From Seonamhaeicola sp. ML3 (GTDB lineage Bacteria; Bacteroidota; Bacteroidia; Flavobacteriales; Flavobacteriaceae), in NCBI RefSeq assembly GCF_023273855.1, contig NZ_CP096884.1, positions 1,674,001 to 1,738,000 of the forward strand: 64,000 bases of DNA, given 5' to 3'. The notes under the pieces are model-generated. The model was not told where the DNA came from, did no database searches, and saw only the letters and a list, made by a program, of their open reading frames with translations. Positions 25,237 to 34,264 of this stretch are shown here, in pieces. A program made the translations under genes and the position numbers. Numbering within the stretch: position 1 is the first letter of the stretch; the number at the start of each line of letters is the position of its first letter.

Positions 25237-26016
25237 ATGCGAGAACAATTAAAAATAGCATTGATACAATCTGATTTAGTTTGGGAAAATCCTAAGCAAA
25301 ATAGAGTCAATTTTGAAGAAAAAATAAAGTCAATTTCTGCAGAAGTGGACTTGATTGTACTCCCCGAAATGTTTACAACTGGTTTTACCATGAATGCACA
25401 AGGCTTAGCTGAAAGCATGCAGGGAGAAACCGTGGCGTGGATGAAAACAATGGTTTCTAAATTCAATACTGCAATTATTGGGAGTATTATAACTTCTGAA
25501 GCACAAAAATTTTATAATCGCTTATTATTTGTGGAGCCTACGGGTGGAGTTATAACCTACGATAAAAAGCACACGTTTACTCTAGCTGGAGAGGATAAGA
25601 TTTATTCTAAAGGAACAGCACGGGTGATTATTGATTATAAAGGCTGGAAGATTTGTCCTTTAATCTGCTACGACTTACGTTTTCCTGTTTGGGCAAGAAA
25701 TACTGAGGATTATGACGTTTTGCTTTATGTCGCCAATTGGCCAAAGCCAAGAGTTTCTGCCTGGGATGCCTTGTTAAAAGCCAGAGCCATAGAAAATATG
25801 AGTTATTGTATTGGTGTGAATAGAGTAGGGGTTGACGGCATCAATATTGAATATTGCGGGCACTCAGCTGTCTATGATGTTTTGGGAGAAATGATTACTA
25901 ATTTTCAGCCAAATAAAGAACAGATTGAAATAGTAACTTTAGAAAAACAGCATATTAAAAAGTATAGAAATGCTCTAAAGTTTTTAGATGATAAGGATGA
26001 TTTTACTCTTGTATAA
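25237..26016 (+). CDS. Omega-amidase / nitrilase family amidohydrolase
   Basis: A 259-residue carbon-nitrogen hydrolase of the YafV/omega-amidase group, which hydrolyses 2-oxoglutaramate (or 2-oxosuccinamate) to the keto acid and ammonia. The triad is visible: E44 in LPEMFTTGF, K109 in YDKKHTFTLAGE and C143 in ICYDLRFPVW. The gene starts two bases after the aminotransferase, and together they would pull glutamine-dependent transamination forward, as described for methionine salvage. It overlaps the convergent lipoprotein gene by 14 bases. Confidence 0.9.
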   Translation: MREQLKIALIQSDLVWENPKQNRVNFEEKIKSISAEVDLIVLPEMFTTGFTMNAQGLAESMQGETVAWMKTMVSKFNTAIIGSIITSEAQKFYNRLLFVEPTGGVITYDKKHTFTLAGEDKIYSKGTARVIIDYKGWKICPLICYDLRFPVWARNTEDYDVLLYVANWPKPRVSAWDALLKARAIENMSYCIGVNRVGVDGINIEYCGHSAVYDVLGEMITNFQPNKEQIEIVTLEKQHIKKYRNALKFLDDKDDFTLV

Positions 26017-27625
26017 AATTTAAGGTTTGTATGAGCCCCCAATTCGCTCGAATTTGCTCATCGTTATCGAATATAAAATGGCTAACTTTCTCTGGTTGTA
26101 TTTTCAATAGGTAGTTTCCACTATCATACCTTTCATTACCATTAGCATCGTAGATTACTCTAATATTATACTTTCCAGGATTCAAATCTAAGAATTCAAC
26201 TTCTTCTGGCTTTCTTGAATATTTTTCATATTTCACTTCGCCTTTATTGTCTGTTAATTGAATAATCACTGGATATTCTGTTCCAACAAGTATTAGTTTT
26301 GCGAAACCATAATCAGATTCTTTTCTAATACTAACAGAGTATTGTAAAGTGTCTGTATTAGTTATGTTATAAAAATCAGTGAAAGCCTCAGGTTCAATGG
26401 TGAATTCGTATCGGTTTTCGTAGACTTTTTCAAAATCGAAGCTGTAGGTGTTATTTATCGTGTCAAACTTCGTATTAAATTTCACAAAAGTAGAGTCGTT
26501 GTCAATAAGGGTAATTTTGGAAGTATCTAAATTTACTAATGGTGTAGAAGCCGAAATTTTAAAAGTCTCGCCTCGGCTAATAGTACCAGAGTTTACAGGT
26601 TTTATAACCAAAGAATCCCGTTCTAGGTCTCTAATACGAGCCGTATATTCTTTTTCGTAATCGGTATTGGTTATTTTAAAAATTAAAGAGTCTATTTCTT
26701 CTAGCTTGGGCTTGTACCAATAATAAAGTGTATCTGTTTTTTCATCTTTAACAATACTATACGCAAAATCGTCTGGAACCTTAGATTGTAAGTCAATCTT
26801 CATGTTTTTGTAATCTCCCTCAAATCCAAAAGTGATTTTTTCGCCCGATTCCATTTTAGGTTTAGTAGCATTAAAATCTAGATTTTCTTTAAAAAGTTTA
26901 AGTGTGTAACTCGAATCTGTTGGGACGGTTATAAATTCTTTATGAAAGGCAATTTGGTCAGTTTTCTGTTGAAACTTATTATCTCCGTTATTGTCCTTTA
27001 AAGCCATAAGCATGTATTTGCCAGCTTTTACATTTTCGATAGAAAAAGTGGTTAAGCTATCTAGGGTATTGGTAATATACTTGGGCACTTGTTTGTAGAC
27101 TATCGAGTCTGTGAATGTCGAATCCACTTCATATAATGCTACGTTAACAAAGGTTTCGGGTGCTTTAAAGTAGGCATCTACAATATTACCATTTACTTTA
27201 AGGGAGTCAATATAGTCTCCTGTAGAAAGCACATAACGATAATACGGGTAAGGATTTCCTTCGTTGTTATCGGTAATACTGTTCCCGAAATTGAAGGCGT
27301 AAGTTGTATTTGGTTGTAACGTATCAATTATTTTAATGGTAATTTTTTTACTCGCGCCACTTAAAGGTCTAACTTCTGGAGGGTATTCCATTGGAGGCGA
27401 GATGATAAGTTGCTTTTGTAAGTCTTTTATTTTTATAAACTCGTTAAAAGAAATCTCAATTTCAGTAGCGTTAAAATTGGTAGTGTAATTCTCTGGAAAT
27501 TCTCTTGTGATTTCTGGAGGAGTTTCATCTTTGGGGCCGCCTTCTGGAGTGCCTCTGTTGGCACAATTTATAAATACAAGCGTTAAGCAGATGATTAAAA
27601 TAAAATTTGAAAGGCTTTTAGTCAT
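26003..27625 (-). CDS. Ig-like domain lipoprotein
   Basis: A 540-residue surface or periplasmic lipoprotein with a signal ending in the lipobox FINC (C21) followed by ANRGTPEGGPKDETPP, a standard opening in this Bacteroidota family. The first domain (about residues 35-130) is a bacterial Ig-like (SbsA-type) fold with EISFNEFIKI and NTTYAFNFGNSITD; the rest is further beta-rich sequence ending in a part like a carboxypeptidase regulatory module (GKYNIRVIYDANGNERYDSG). Function unknown. It overlaps the omega-amidase gene by 14 bases at the 3' ends. Confidence 0.85.
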   Translation of the reverse strand: MTKSLSNFILIICLTLVFINCANRGTPEGGPKDETPPEITREFPENYTTNFNATEIEISFNEFIKIKDLQKQLIISPPMEYPPEVRPLSGASKKITIKIIDTLQPNTTYAFNFGNSITDNNEGNPYPYYRYVLSTGDYIDSLKVNGNIVDAYFKAPETFVNVALYEVDSTFTDSIVYKQVPKYITNTLDSLTTFSIENVKAGKYMLMALKDNNGDNKFQQKTDQIAFHKEFITVPTDSSYTLKLFKENLDFNATKPKMESGEKITFGFEGDYKNMKIDLQSKVPDDFAYSIVKDEKTDTLYYWYKPKLEEIDSLIFKITNTDYEKEYTARIRDLERDSLVIKPVNSGTISRGETFKISASTPLVNLDTSKITLIDNDSTFVKFNTKFDTINNTYSFDFEKVYENRYEFTIEPEAFTDFYNITNTDTLQYSVSIRKESDYGFAKLILVGTEYPVIIQLTDNKGEVKYEKYSRKPEEVEFLDLNPGKYNIRVIYDANGNERYDSGNYLLKIQPEKVSHFIFDNDEQIRANWGLIQTLNFIQE

Positions 27626-27683
27626 TACCAGTTTAAATTTTCCACAAACCTACATAATTTTTGAAGATATAACGCTTAATTCG

Positions 27684-28361
27684 TTAAGCTATTGCCATGG
27701 TAGCAACACTTATTTTTACGTTTTTAGCTTGGTTTAGAACAAGGCTACAGGCTTCAATTGTTGCACCCGTAGTGATGATGTCATCAACAAGTAAAATGTG
27801 TTTATTCTCTATGGCTGTAATGTTTTTCATGGCAAAAAGTTCCTCGCTATTCTTCCATCGGGCAAGTCTTGTTTTTTTAGTTTGAGACTTCGTGTTGGTA
27901 ATTTTTACAAGTGCATTATCTATATAGTTGGCGTTTAGGGCAAGTGCAATTTGTTGTCCAAATTTCGCTACTTGATTATAACCGCGTTTTTGGAGCTTTT
28001 TTTTATGTAGCGGAACAGGAATTACAATATCTATGTCTTGGTAGGCTTCAACGTCTTTAAGTTCTCCACCAAGCCAATTACCTAATGTGAATCCAATGTT
28101 TTCGTAACCTCTGTATTTTAGTCCGTGTATTAAACGCTGAACGGGGCCTTCTTTTTCGAATCGGAACAGAGCAGTGCCATTCTCAATCTTCGCCCTACCA
28201 TAAAGTACTTTTTTTAAACTTTCATCCTTGTCAAAATGAAAATTAGTTACAGGAAAATCGTGGCGGCAGTTTATGCAAATAGTATCTTCATTATCGCTCA
28301 ATAAAGTAGAACAAGCGTAGCATACTTTTGGAAAAAATAAATTTAAAAGCGATTTAAACAT
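27684..28361 (-). CDS. comF: ComF family phosphoribosyltransferase-like protein
   Basis: ComF-type proteins are linked to DNA uptake and have a phosphoribosyltransferase fold. The 225-residue protein starts with a zinc-ribbon of four cysteines (C14, C17, C29, C32) and has the PRPP loop LLVDDIITTGATI near residue 193, plus the family segment VPVPLHKKKLQKRGYNQ (written with the native IPVPLH start). Length is standard. It is divergent from glyS. A role in competence is known for relatives, but no other com gene is nearby. Confidence 0.92.
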   Translation of the reverse strand: MFKSLLNLFFPKVCYACSTLLSDNEDTICINCRHDFPVTNFHFDKDESLKKVLYGRAKIENGTALFRFEKEGPVQRLIHGLKYRGYENIGFTLGNWLGGELKDVEAYQDIDIVIPVPLHKKKLQKRGYNQVAKFGQQIALALNANYIDNALVKITNTKSQTKKTRLARWKNSEELFAMKNITAIENKHILLVDDIITTGATIEACSLVLNQAKNVKISVATMAIA

Positions 28362-28453
28362 GTTTTTAGTTGAGTTGCCATAAACTTAAATAAAAATTAC
28401 TTCATTTTTATCGAAATTTCAATCTTCAAAGCCATTAGTTTCAGGCGGTTTTA

Positions 28454-28461
28454 TATTTTTG
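28454..28461 (+). promoter_or_regulatory. Promoter -7 box (TATTTTTG) of glyS
   Basis: TATTTTTG fits TAnnTTTG and ends only five bases before the glyS ATG at 28467. Transcription would start at or near the first codon, so the mRNA may be leaderless or nearly so. Confidence 0.6.
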
Positions 28462-28466
28462 CAGCT

Positions 28467-30008
28467 ATGGCAAATCAAGACGATAAATTTAAGAAGGTTA
28501 TTTCTCATGCTAAGGAGTATGGGTACGTGTTTCAAAGTAGTGAGGTTTACGATGGTTTAAGTGCAGTATATGACTATGCGCAGAATGGTGCAGAGTTAAA
28601 GAAAAATATACGTGATTACTGGTGGAAAGCCATGGTACAAATGCACGAGAATATTGTGGGAATCGATGCTGCTATTTTTATGCACCCAACGACATGGAAA
28701 GCCTCTGGTCACGTAGATGCTTTTAATGACCCTTTAATCGATAATAAAGATTCTAAAAAACGCTATAGAGCTGATGTTTTAATAGAAGACTATTGTGCTA
28801 AAATAGAAGCTAAAATTGATAAGGAAGTCATAAAAGCGGCCAAACGATTTGGAGATGACTTCAATAAAGAAGAGTTTATAACAACAAACGGGCGTGTTCT
28901 CGGATATCAAGAAAAGATAAATACGATTCTTTCTAGAATGGCGAAATCACTTGAGAATGAAGATTTAGCCGGTGTAAAAGCACTTATTGAGGAATTAGGT
29001 ATTGCAGATCCATTAACAGGTTCAAAAAATTGGACAGATGTTAAGCAGTTCAATCTTATGTTTGGAACCAAATTAGGGGCCTCTGCCGATAATGCCATGG
29101 ATTTATATTTACGTCCTGAAACGGCTCAAGGTATCTTTGTGAATTTCCTTAATGTTCAAAAAACAAGCCGTTTAAAAATTCCTTTCGGAATAGCACAAAC
29201 GGGTAAAGCTTTTAGGAATGAGATTGTAGCAAGGCAATTCATTTTTAGAATGCGTGAGTTTGAACAAATGGAAATGCAGTTTTTTATTAAGCCAGGAACT
29301 CAAAAAGAATGGTATGAGCACTGGAAAGAAACCCGTTTAAAATGGCATTTGTCGTTGGGTATGGGAGAAGATTTGTACCGTTTCCATGATCATGAAAAGT
29401 TGGCGCATTATGCCGATGCAGCTGCCGATATAGAATTTAAGTTCCCGTTTGGGTTTAAAGAGTTAGAAGGTATTCATTCAAGAACCGATTTCGATTTAAG
29501 TCAGCATGAAAAATTCTCAGGCAAGAAACTTCAATATTTCGACCCAGAAGAAAATAAAAGCTATGTACCCTATGTTCTAGAAACATCTATTGGTTTAGAT
29601 AGAATGTTTTTGGCTGTATTCTCTAATTCATTGCAAGAAGAAGAGTTAGAAAATGGAACCACAAGAACCGTTTTAAAATTACCAAGCGTATTAGCACCGG
29701 TTAAAGCTGCTATCTTGCCTTTAGTTAAAAAAGATGGATTGCCTGAAGTAGCTCGTAAGATTGTTGAAGAACTTAAATGGGATTTCAATGTAATATATGA
29801 TGAGAAGGATGCAGTAGGACGTCGTTACAGAAGACAAGATGCCAATGGAACACCATTCTGTATTACCGTAGATCATGACACTTTAGAAGATAACACGGTT
29901 ACGATTCGTCATAGGGACTCTATGGAGCAGGAACGTGTTAATATTGATGATTTAAGAGATATTATCAAGAAGCAAGTAGATGTACGTTCTTGGTTAATGA
30001 GGATGTAA
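28467..30008 (+). CDS. glyS: Glycyl-tRNA synthetase (single-chain, alpha2 type)
   Basis: The 513-residue class II synthetase is of the eukaryote/archaea-like alpha2 type and not the alpha2-beta2 type. Motif 2 and 3 regions are present: LRPETAQGIFVNFLN, GKAFRNEIVARQFIFRMREF and ETSIGLDRMFLAVF, with an anticodon-binding domain at the end (LAPVKAAILPLVKKDGLP). The N-terminal MANQDDKFKKVISHAKEYGY is the usual beginning in flavobacteria, so the start is secure even though the promoter box is very near it. Confidence 0.96.
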   Translation: MANQDDKFKKVISHAKEYGYVFQSSEVYDGLSAVYDYAQNGAELKKNIRDYWWKAMVQMHENIVGIDAAIFMHPTTWKASGHVDAFNDPLIDNKDSKKRYRADVLIEDYCAKIEAKIDKEVIKAAKRFGDDFNKEEFITTNGRVLGYQEKINTILSRMAKSLENEDLAGVKALIEELGIADPLTGSKNWTDVKQFNLMFGTKLGASADNAMDLYLRPETAQGIFVNFLNVQKTSRLKIPFGIAQTGKAFRNEIVARQFIFRMREFEQMEMQFFIKPGTQKEWYEHWKETRLKWHLSLGMGEDLYRFHDHEKLAHYADAAADIEFKFPFGFKELEGIHSRTDFDLSQHEKFSGKKLQYFDPEENKSYVPYVLETSIGLDRMFLAVFSNSLQEEELENGTTRTVLKLPSVLAPVKAAILPLVKKDGLPEVARKIVEELKWDFNVIYDEKDAVGRRYRRQDANGTPFCITVDHDTLEDNTVTIRHRDSMEQERVNIDDLRDIIKKQVDVRSWLMRM

Positions 30009-30010
30009 CA

Positions 30011-30034
30011 TATTCCTGTGAAAGCAGGAATCTC
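30011..30034. repeat. Single-arm palindromic repeat after glyS
   Basis: ATTCCTGTGAAAGCAGGAATCT is one arm of the same subfamily as the left arm at 14961; the usual leading GTCA is degenerate. It lies directly after the glyS stop codon. Confidence 0.75.
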
Positions 30035-30037
30035 TAT

Positions 30038-30077
30038 AAAAACAAAACCCAGAGCCATGGCTCTGGGTTTTGTTTTG
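30038..30077. terminator. Bidirectional terminator between glyS and a barrel protein gene
   Basis: A perfect palindrome of about 38 bases centred on AGAGCCATGGCTCT, flanked by AAAACAAAAC and GTTTTGTTTT. It serves the convergent genes on both strands. Confidence 0.92.
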
Positions 30078-30093
30078 TATCTTTTTAGTGTTA

Positions 30094-30630
30094 TTAAAAT
30101 CGATAACCAAAATTAAAACCAAACCTAGGGACAATAGCATAATCCGAGTCATCATTCTGAAAGAGATTTCTGCCTATACCGTATAATAATTCAAAACTAA
30201 CCCCTCTACTTGTAACCCACTTACTACCAATTGCAAAACCTACTGCAAAATCGGTTTTATAATCATCACCAGAAGAACTAATAAAACTAATACTCCTGTC
30301 TAAGGAATTTAACATGCCAAATCCTTCCGCAAAAAAACCTGAAGCATTTTTTTTACGTCCAAAATACATGCGATAATAAGGTAGTATATAGTATTGGGCT
30401 TCATCCCTTACGTCATTATCAAAAGGTAGAAAAACAGAAACGCCAACCGCAGATTCTTCATTTAAAATGTATTCGTATGTGCCTTCAAAAGCTCCTAAAA
30501 TCAAAAATAATCCATTAAGTTTTATTTCGCTTGAGTTATTTGTACTACTAATATCACGATCATTTTCTTGAGAAAATAGGGGTGCATAAAGAAGTAATAG
30601 TAAGAAAGAAATAATCGAAAGTTTTTTCAT
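30094..30630 (-). CDS. Small outer membrane beta-barrel-like protein
   Basis: The 178-residue protein has a signal peptide (about residues 1-20, ending LFSQ) and strand-like segments such as GTYEYILNEESAVGVSVFLP, YYILPYYRMYFGRKK, ASGFFAEGFGM and FAVGFAIGSKW, ending in the aromatic FGFNFGYRF expected for outer membrane barrels. It resembles DUF3575-type proteins, but I cannot assign it firmly. It is separated from the Lrp gene by 84 bases and has its own terminator. Function unknown. Confidence 0.7.
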   Translation of the reverse strand: MKKLSIISFLLLLLYAPLFSQENDRDISSTNNSSEIKLNGLFLILGAFEGTYEYILNEESAVGVSVFLPFDNDVRDEAQYYILPYYRMYFGRKKNASGFFAEGFGMLNSLDRSISFISSSGDDYKTDFAVGFAIGSKWVTSRGVSFELLYGIGRNLFQNDDSDYAIVPRFGFNFGYRF

Positions 30631-30714
30631 TTTATTTGGTTTTTTGATTACTTGAAATAACCCAAAAACTATACCGAAATAACGAAAAATCTTATATATA
30701 AAGAAAGTTTTTCT

Positions 30715-31185
30715 TTATATTTTCATCTGTCTATCAATCTGCTGATCTAAAGAAATAAATGTCTCGGTTCTTGAAACTCCTGAAATTGTCTGGATTTCAT
30801 CGTTCAACAAATGCATTAAATGCGCATTGTTTTTACAAATAATCTTTATCAAAACATTCCAGTTTCCGGTAGTATAATGGCATTCTAAAACCTCCGGGAC
30901 TTTTTTGAGTTGCTTAATGGCTTCGGGATTGTGAATAGCTTTATCTAAATATACCCCAATAAAAGCAACGGTAGTGTAACCCAATACCCTTGGGTTAATC
31001 ACAAATTTAGAGCCTGTAATTAAACCAGATTTTTCAAGTTTACGCAAGCGTTGGTGAATGGCCGCACCTGAAATCCCCACGTTACGTGCTATTTCTAAAA
31101 TAGGTGTTCTGGCATCTACCATGAGCGCGCGTAAAATCTTTTTATCTATACCATCTATGGTAAGGGCTTTTTCTTTATTCTTCAT
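30715..31185 (-). CDS. Lrp/AsnC family transcriptional regulator
   Basis: A 156-residue feast/famine regulator. The N-terminal helix-turn-helix (about residues 8-60; GIDKKILRALMVDARTPI and GISGAAIHQRLRKLEKSG) is followed by the RAM ligand-binding and oligomerisation domain (VLECHYTTGNWNVLIKI, HLMHLLNDEIQTISGV). Members sense amino acids such as leucine, alanine or lysine. The target is not evident: neighbours are a barrel protein and, divergently, DUF423. Alanine dehydrogenase at 20 kb is a possible but unproven target. Confidence 0.93.
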   Translation of the reverse strand: MKNKEKALTIDGIDKKILRALMVDARTPILEIARNVGISGAAIHQRLRKLEKSGLITGSKFVINPRVLGYTTVAFIGVYLDKAIHNPEAIKQLKKVPEVLECHYTTGNWNVLIKIICKNNAHLMHLLNDEIQTISGVSRTETFISLDQQIDRQMKI

Positions 31186-31208
31186 CTGGTTAGTTTCTGT
31201 TTAAAATA

Positions 31209-31216
31209 CAAATGTA
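31209..31216 (-). promoter_or_regulatory. Promoter -7 box (TACATTTG, minus strand) of the Lrp gene
   Basis: On the minus strand the box reads TACATTTG and ends 23 bases before the ATG at 31185, giving a leader of some 15-20 bases. Confidence 0.65.
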
Positions 31217-31322
31217 ATCATTTGGTTTCAATCTAAAACAAAAACCGTGTAAATGATTGTTCGAATAAATAAAAAGTGATTTTTATAGCATGTGTTTAGC
31301 CTTTTTCTAAGAATTAGTTGAT

Positions 31323-31330
31323 TATTTTTG
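31323..31330 (+). promoter_or_regulatory. Promoter -7 box (TATTTTTG) of the DUF423 gene
   Basis: TATTTTTG fits TAnnTTTG and ends 28 bases before the ATG at 31359; it is divergent from the Lrp promoter. Confidence 0.6.
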
Positions 31331-31358
31331 TGTTTTTATATCTGTATCTGGAGAAAAA

Positions 31359-31754
31359 ATGAGAAAATCTATTTTAATAACTGGGGCTTCTTTAGGAATA
31401 ATTGCAATTATTTTAGGTGCTTTCGGGGCGCATGGATTAAAAGAATTGATTACTGCTTCATCTCAGAACACTTTCGAAACTGGGGTGCGTTACCAAATGT
31501 ATCATGCCATTCTATTGTTATTTGTTGGAAACACTAATTTGGTTACCGGCAAAATGAAAAGTTTAATATATTTCCTCGTAGTTTTTGGAGTTCTGTTTTT
31601 CTCTGGTTCCATTTATGGATTGGCTACTAACGAGCTGTCTTCATTCGATTTTAAGACCATTGGTTTTATAACCCCAATTGGTGGTTTACTCTTCATAATC
31701 GCTTGGATTTGTTTATTGATTAGTTTTTTAAGAATTGATAAAAAAAAGCGTTAA
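31359..31754 (+). CDS. DUF423 family membrane protein
   Basis: A 131-residue inner membrane protein of the DUF423 (YwdK/YgdD) family, with four hydrophobic helices and the family signature LGAFGAHGLKELI near residues 20-32 and YQMYHAILLLF near 45-55. The role of this family is not established. A second frame from 31328 overlaps it and codes for nothing recognisable. pckA follows 61 bases later, perhaps in the same transcript. Confidence 0.9.
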   Translation: MRKSILITGASLGIIAIILGAFGAHGLKELITASSQNTFETGVRYQMYHAILLLFVGNTNLVTGKMKSLIYFLVVFGVLFFSGSIYGLATNELSSFDFKTIGFITPIGGLLFIIAWICLLISFLRIDKKKR

Positions 31755-31815
31755 AATTGAATTTGTAATCCTTCAAATGTCATATTTTTAGTAAAAATAA
31801 TTTAACTGAAAAGGT

Positions 31816-33432
31816 ATGGCGAATCAAAATTCGGTTTCAAAAGAACTGACTTTAGAGCATTACGGTATTAAAAATGCTCAGATTAATTATCAATTGTCTC
31901 CCGAAGAATTACACGATTATTGTATTAATAACGGATTTGGAAAGGAAGCCTCTTCTGGGGCTTTAGCAATAAATACTGGTGAATTTACCGGAAGATCCCC
32001 GAAGGACCGGTTTATCGTTAAGGATGATATTACTAAAGATCGTGTGTGGTGGGGTGATATTAACATTCCGTTCGACAGTGAAAATTTTGACTTATTGTAC
32101 AATAAGGTTGTTGATTATCTTTCTAATAAAGAACTATTTGTGCGCGACTGCTATGCTTGTGCTGACCCTAATTATAGATTGAACCTAAGAGTGGTTAACG
32201 AATACCCTTGGAGCAATCAGTTTGCATATAACATGTTTTTGAGACCCGAAGAAGAAGACTTAAAACGTTTTAAGCCAGAATGGACAGTAATTAATGCTCC
32301 CGGATTTATGGCCAATCCTGATGAAGATGGAACGCGTCAGCATAATTTTGCCATAATTAACTTTACAAAAAAGATAGCACTTATTGGAGGTACCGGTTAT
32401 ACAGGTGAAATAAAGAAAGGTATATTTTCTGCATTAAATTTCATTTTACCAGTTTACAAAGACACATTGCCCATGCATTGTAGTGCAAATGTTGGGGCAA
32501 ATGGCGACACCGCAATATTTTTCGGCCTATCAGGAACTGGTAAAACAACTTTGTCTACAGATCCAAATAGAAGTTTAATAGGAGATGACGAGCATGGCTG
32601 GACCAACGACAACAATGTGTTTAATTTTGAAGGCGGCTGTTATGCTAAGGTTATTAATTTATCGCGAGATAAGGAACCTGAGATTTTTGATGCCATAAAA
32701 AAAGGAGCAATCCTTGAGAATGTGATTTTAGATGCTAATGGCGTGGTGAATTTCAAAGATACTTCTATAACACAAAATACAAGAGTAAGTTACCCAATAC
32801 ATTTTATTGAAAATATTCAAGTGCCATCAGTAGGTTTTAATCCTAAAAATATATTCTTTTTAACAGCAGATGCTTTTGGGGTTATTCCACCAATATCGAA
32901 ATTAACCCCTAGCCAGGCTGCCTATCACTTTATTTCTGGTTACACTGCCAAGGTGGCTGGAACCGAAGCTGGAGTTGTAGAGCCTGTGCCTTCTTTTTCG
33001 GCATGTTTTGGAGCGCCTTTTATGCCGCTACACCCTGCTAAGTATGCCGAAATGCTAAGTAAAAAAATGATTGATGCTGGTGTTAATGTTTGGCTTGTTA
33101 ATACAGGTTGGACAGGAGGCCCTTACGGTGTAGGTAAGCGTATGGAACTTAAATACACCAGGGCTATGATAAATGCTGTTTTAAATGGCGAACTAGGACT
33201 GTATAACTATGATGATTATCATATTCATTCAGTATTTGGAGTTGCTCAACCTAGAACCTGTCCGGGCGTACCAACGAGTGTATTAAGCCCCAGACAAACC
33301 TGGAACGATGATGAAGCGTATTATACCATGGCATTTAAGCTAACAAATGCGTTTCGCGAGAACTTTAAAAAGTTTGAGGCGCATTGTAATGAGGAAATTA
33401 GACGTGGAGGTCCGCAACGATATGCGTTTTAA
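31816..33432 (+). CDS. pckA: Phosphoenolpyruvate carboxykinase (ATP)
   Basis: PckA converts oxaloacetate and ATP to PEP, CO2 and ADP, opening gluconeogenesis. The 538-residue protein has the N-terminal GEFTGRSPKDRFIV, the P-loop GLSGTGKTTLSTDPNR at about residues 237-252, the metal-binding DDEHGW and the C-terminal NTGWTGGPYGVGKRM. The ATP-type length and motifs are clear. The same window encodes a second, much larger protein at 54.7 kb that seems to be a PPi-type carboxykinase. A strong terminator follows. Confidence 0.97.
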   Translation: MANQNSVSKELTLEHYGIKNAQINYQLSPEELHDYCINNGFGKEASSGALAINTGEFTGRSPKDRFIVKDDITKDRVWWGDINIPFDSENFDLLYNKVVDYLSNKELFVRDCYACADPNYRLNLRVVNEYPWSNQFAYNMFLRPEEEDLKRFKPEWTVINAPGFMANPDEDGTRQHNFAIINFTKKIALIGGTGYTGEIKKGIFSALNFILPVYKDTLPMHCSANVGANGDTAIFFGLSGTGKTTLSTDPNRSLIGDDEHGWTNDNNVFNFEGGCYAKVINLSRDKEPEIFDAIKKGAILENVILDANGVVNFKDTSITQNTRVSYPIHFIENIQVPSVGFNPKNIFFLTADAFGVIPPISKLTPSQAAYHFISGYTAKVAGTEAGVVEPVPSFSACFGAPFMPLHPAKYAEMLSKKMIDAGVNVWLVNTGWTGGPYGVGKRMELKYTRAMINAVLNGELGLYNYDDYHIHSVFGVAQPRTCPGVPTSVLSPRQTWNDDEAYYTMAFKLTNAFRENFKKFEAHCNEEIRRGGPQRYAF

Positions 33433-33438
33433 TAGAAA

Positions 33439-33470
33439 AAAATCCCGATTCAAATAAGAATCGGGATTTT
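33439..33470. terminator. Bidirectional terminator between pckA and hemD
   Basis: AAAATCCCGATTC (33439-33451) pairs with GAATCGGGATTTT (33458-33470), symmetrical so that it can serve the convergent genes. Confidence 0.93.
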
Positions 33471-33488
33471 ATATTTAAAGTGGTTTAA

Positions 33489-34238
33489 TTACTTTTTTTT
33501 GTTGACTTCTTCAATGTATTTCTGCAAAGCCATCGTCATGGAAGGTGTTTCAGGAGTTGGAGCGGCTATATCTACGCGTAACCCTTTTTCCTTTACCGCT
33601 TTTATGGTGGTATTACCAAAAACAGCTATGCGTGTATTATTCTGTTTAAAATCAGGGAAGTTTTGAAACAGAGATTCAATACCCGAAGGACTGAAAAATA
33701 CTAAAACATCATAATAAACATCGGCAAGGTCTGATAAATCACTAACAACTGTTTTGTAGAACGTTGCTTGTTTCCAATCAATACCTAAACCATCTAAAGT
33801 TTCAGGAACTAGAGGTTTAACTTTATCGGTATTTGGTAACAAGAACTTTTCGTCTTTATACTTTTTAATTAAAGGTGAAAGCTCTGCGAACGTACGTTTT
33901 CCAACATAAATCTTACGTTTTCTATATACTACATATTTTTGCAGATAGTAGGCAACCGCTTCAGACTGGCAGAAGTATTTCATAGTATCTGGTACTTTAA
34001 AACGCATTTCTTCAGCAACTCTAAAAAAGTGGTCTACAGCATTTCTACTGGTAAGTATAATGGCCGTGTAATTTTTTAGGTCTACTTTTTGTTGCCTAAC
34101 CTCTTTAGCAGACACGCCTTCAACATGTATGAAAGGTCTAAAGTCTATTTTAACCTTTTGCTTTTCCTCTAAATCAAAATATGGTGAGTTCTCTATTTTA
34201 GGTTCTGGTTGAGATACTAAAATTGTTTTCACTTTCAT
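33489..34238 (-). CDS. hemD: Uroporphyrinogen-III synthase
   Basis: HemD cyclises hydroxymethylbilane with inversion of ring D, a step of haem synthesis. The 249-residue protein from the ATG at 34238 begins MKVKTILVSQPEP and has the two-domain HemD pattern with TAIILTSRNAVDHFF, DVLVFFSPSGIESLF and RIAVFGNTTIKAVKEKG. Sequence conservation in this family is low, so the call rests on these motifs and length. The longer frame to 34319 would overlap the DUF4271 gene. DUF4271 lies upstream in the same orientation, as usual in flavobacteria. Confidence 0.9.
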   Translation of the reverse strand: MKVKTILVSQPEPKIENSPYFDLEEKQKVKIDFRPFIHVEGVSAKEVRQQKVDLKNYTAIILTSRNAVDHFFRVAEEMRFKVPDTMKYFCQSEAVAYYLQKYVVYRKRKIYVGKRTFAELSPLIKKYKDEKFLLPNTDKVKPLVPETLDGLGIDWKQATFYKTVVSDLSDLADVYYDVLVFFSPSGIESLFQNFPDFKQNNTRIAVFGNTTIKAVKEKGLRVDIAAPTPETPSMTMALQKYIEEVNKKK

Positions 34239-34264
34239 AGGCCAAAGTAGTTTGTTCGTAGTTT

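Noticed and set aside
31328-31537. 69-residue plus-strand frame overlapping DUF423
   Set aside because: Different frame from the clear DUF423 protein, Cys/Trp-rich by chance, and no family likeness.
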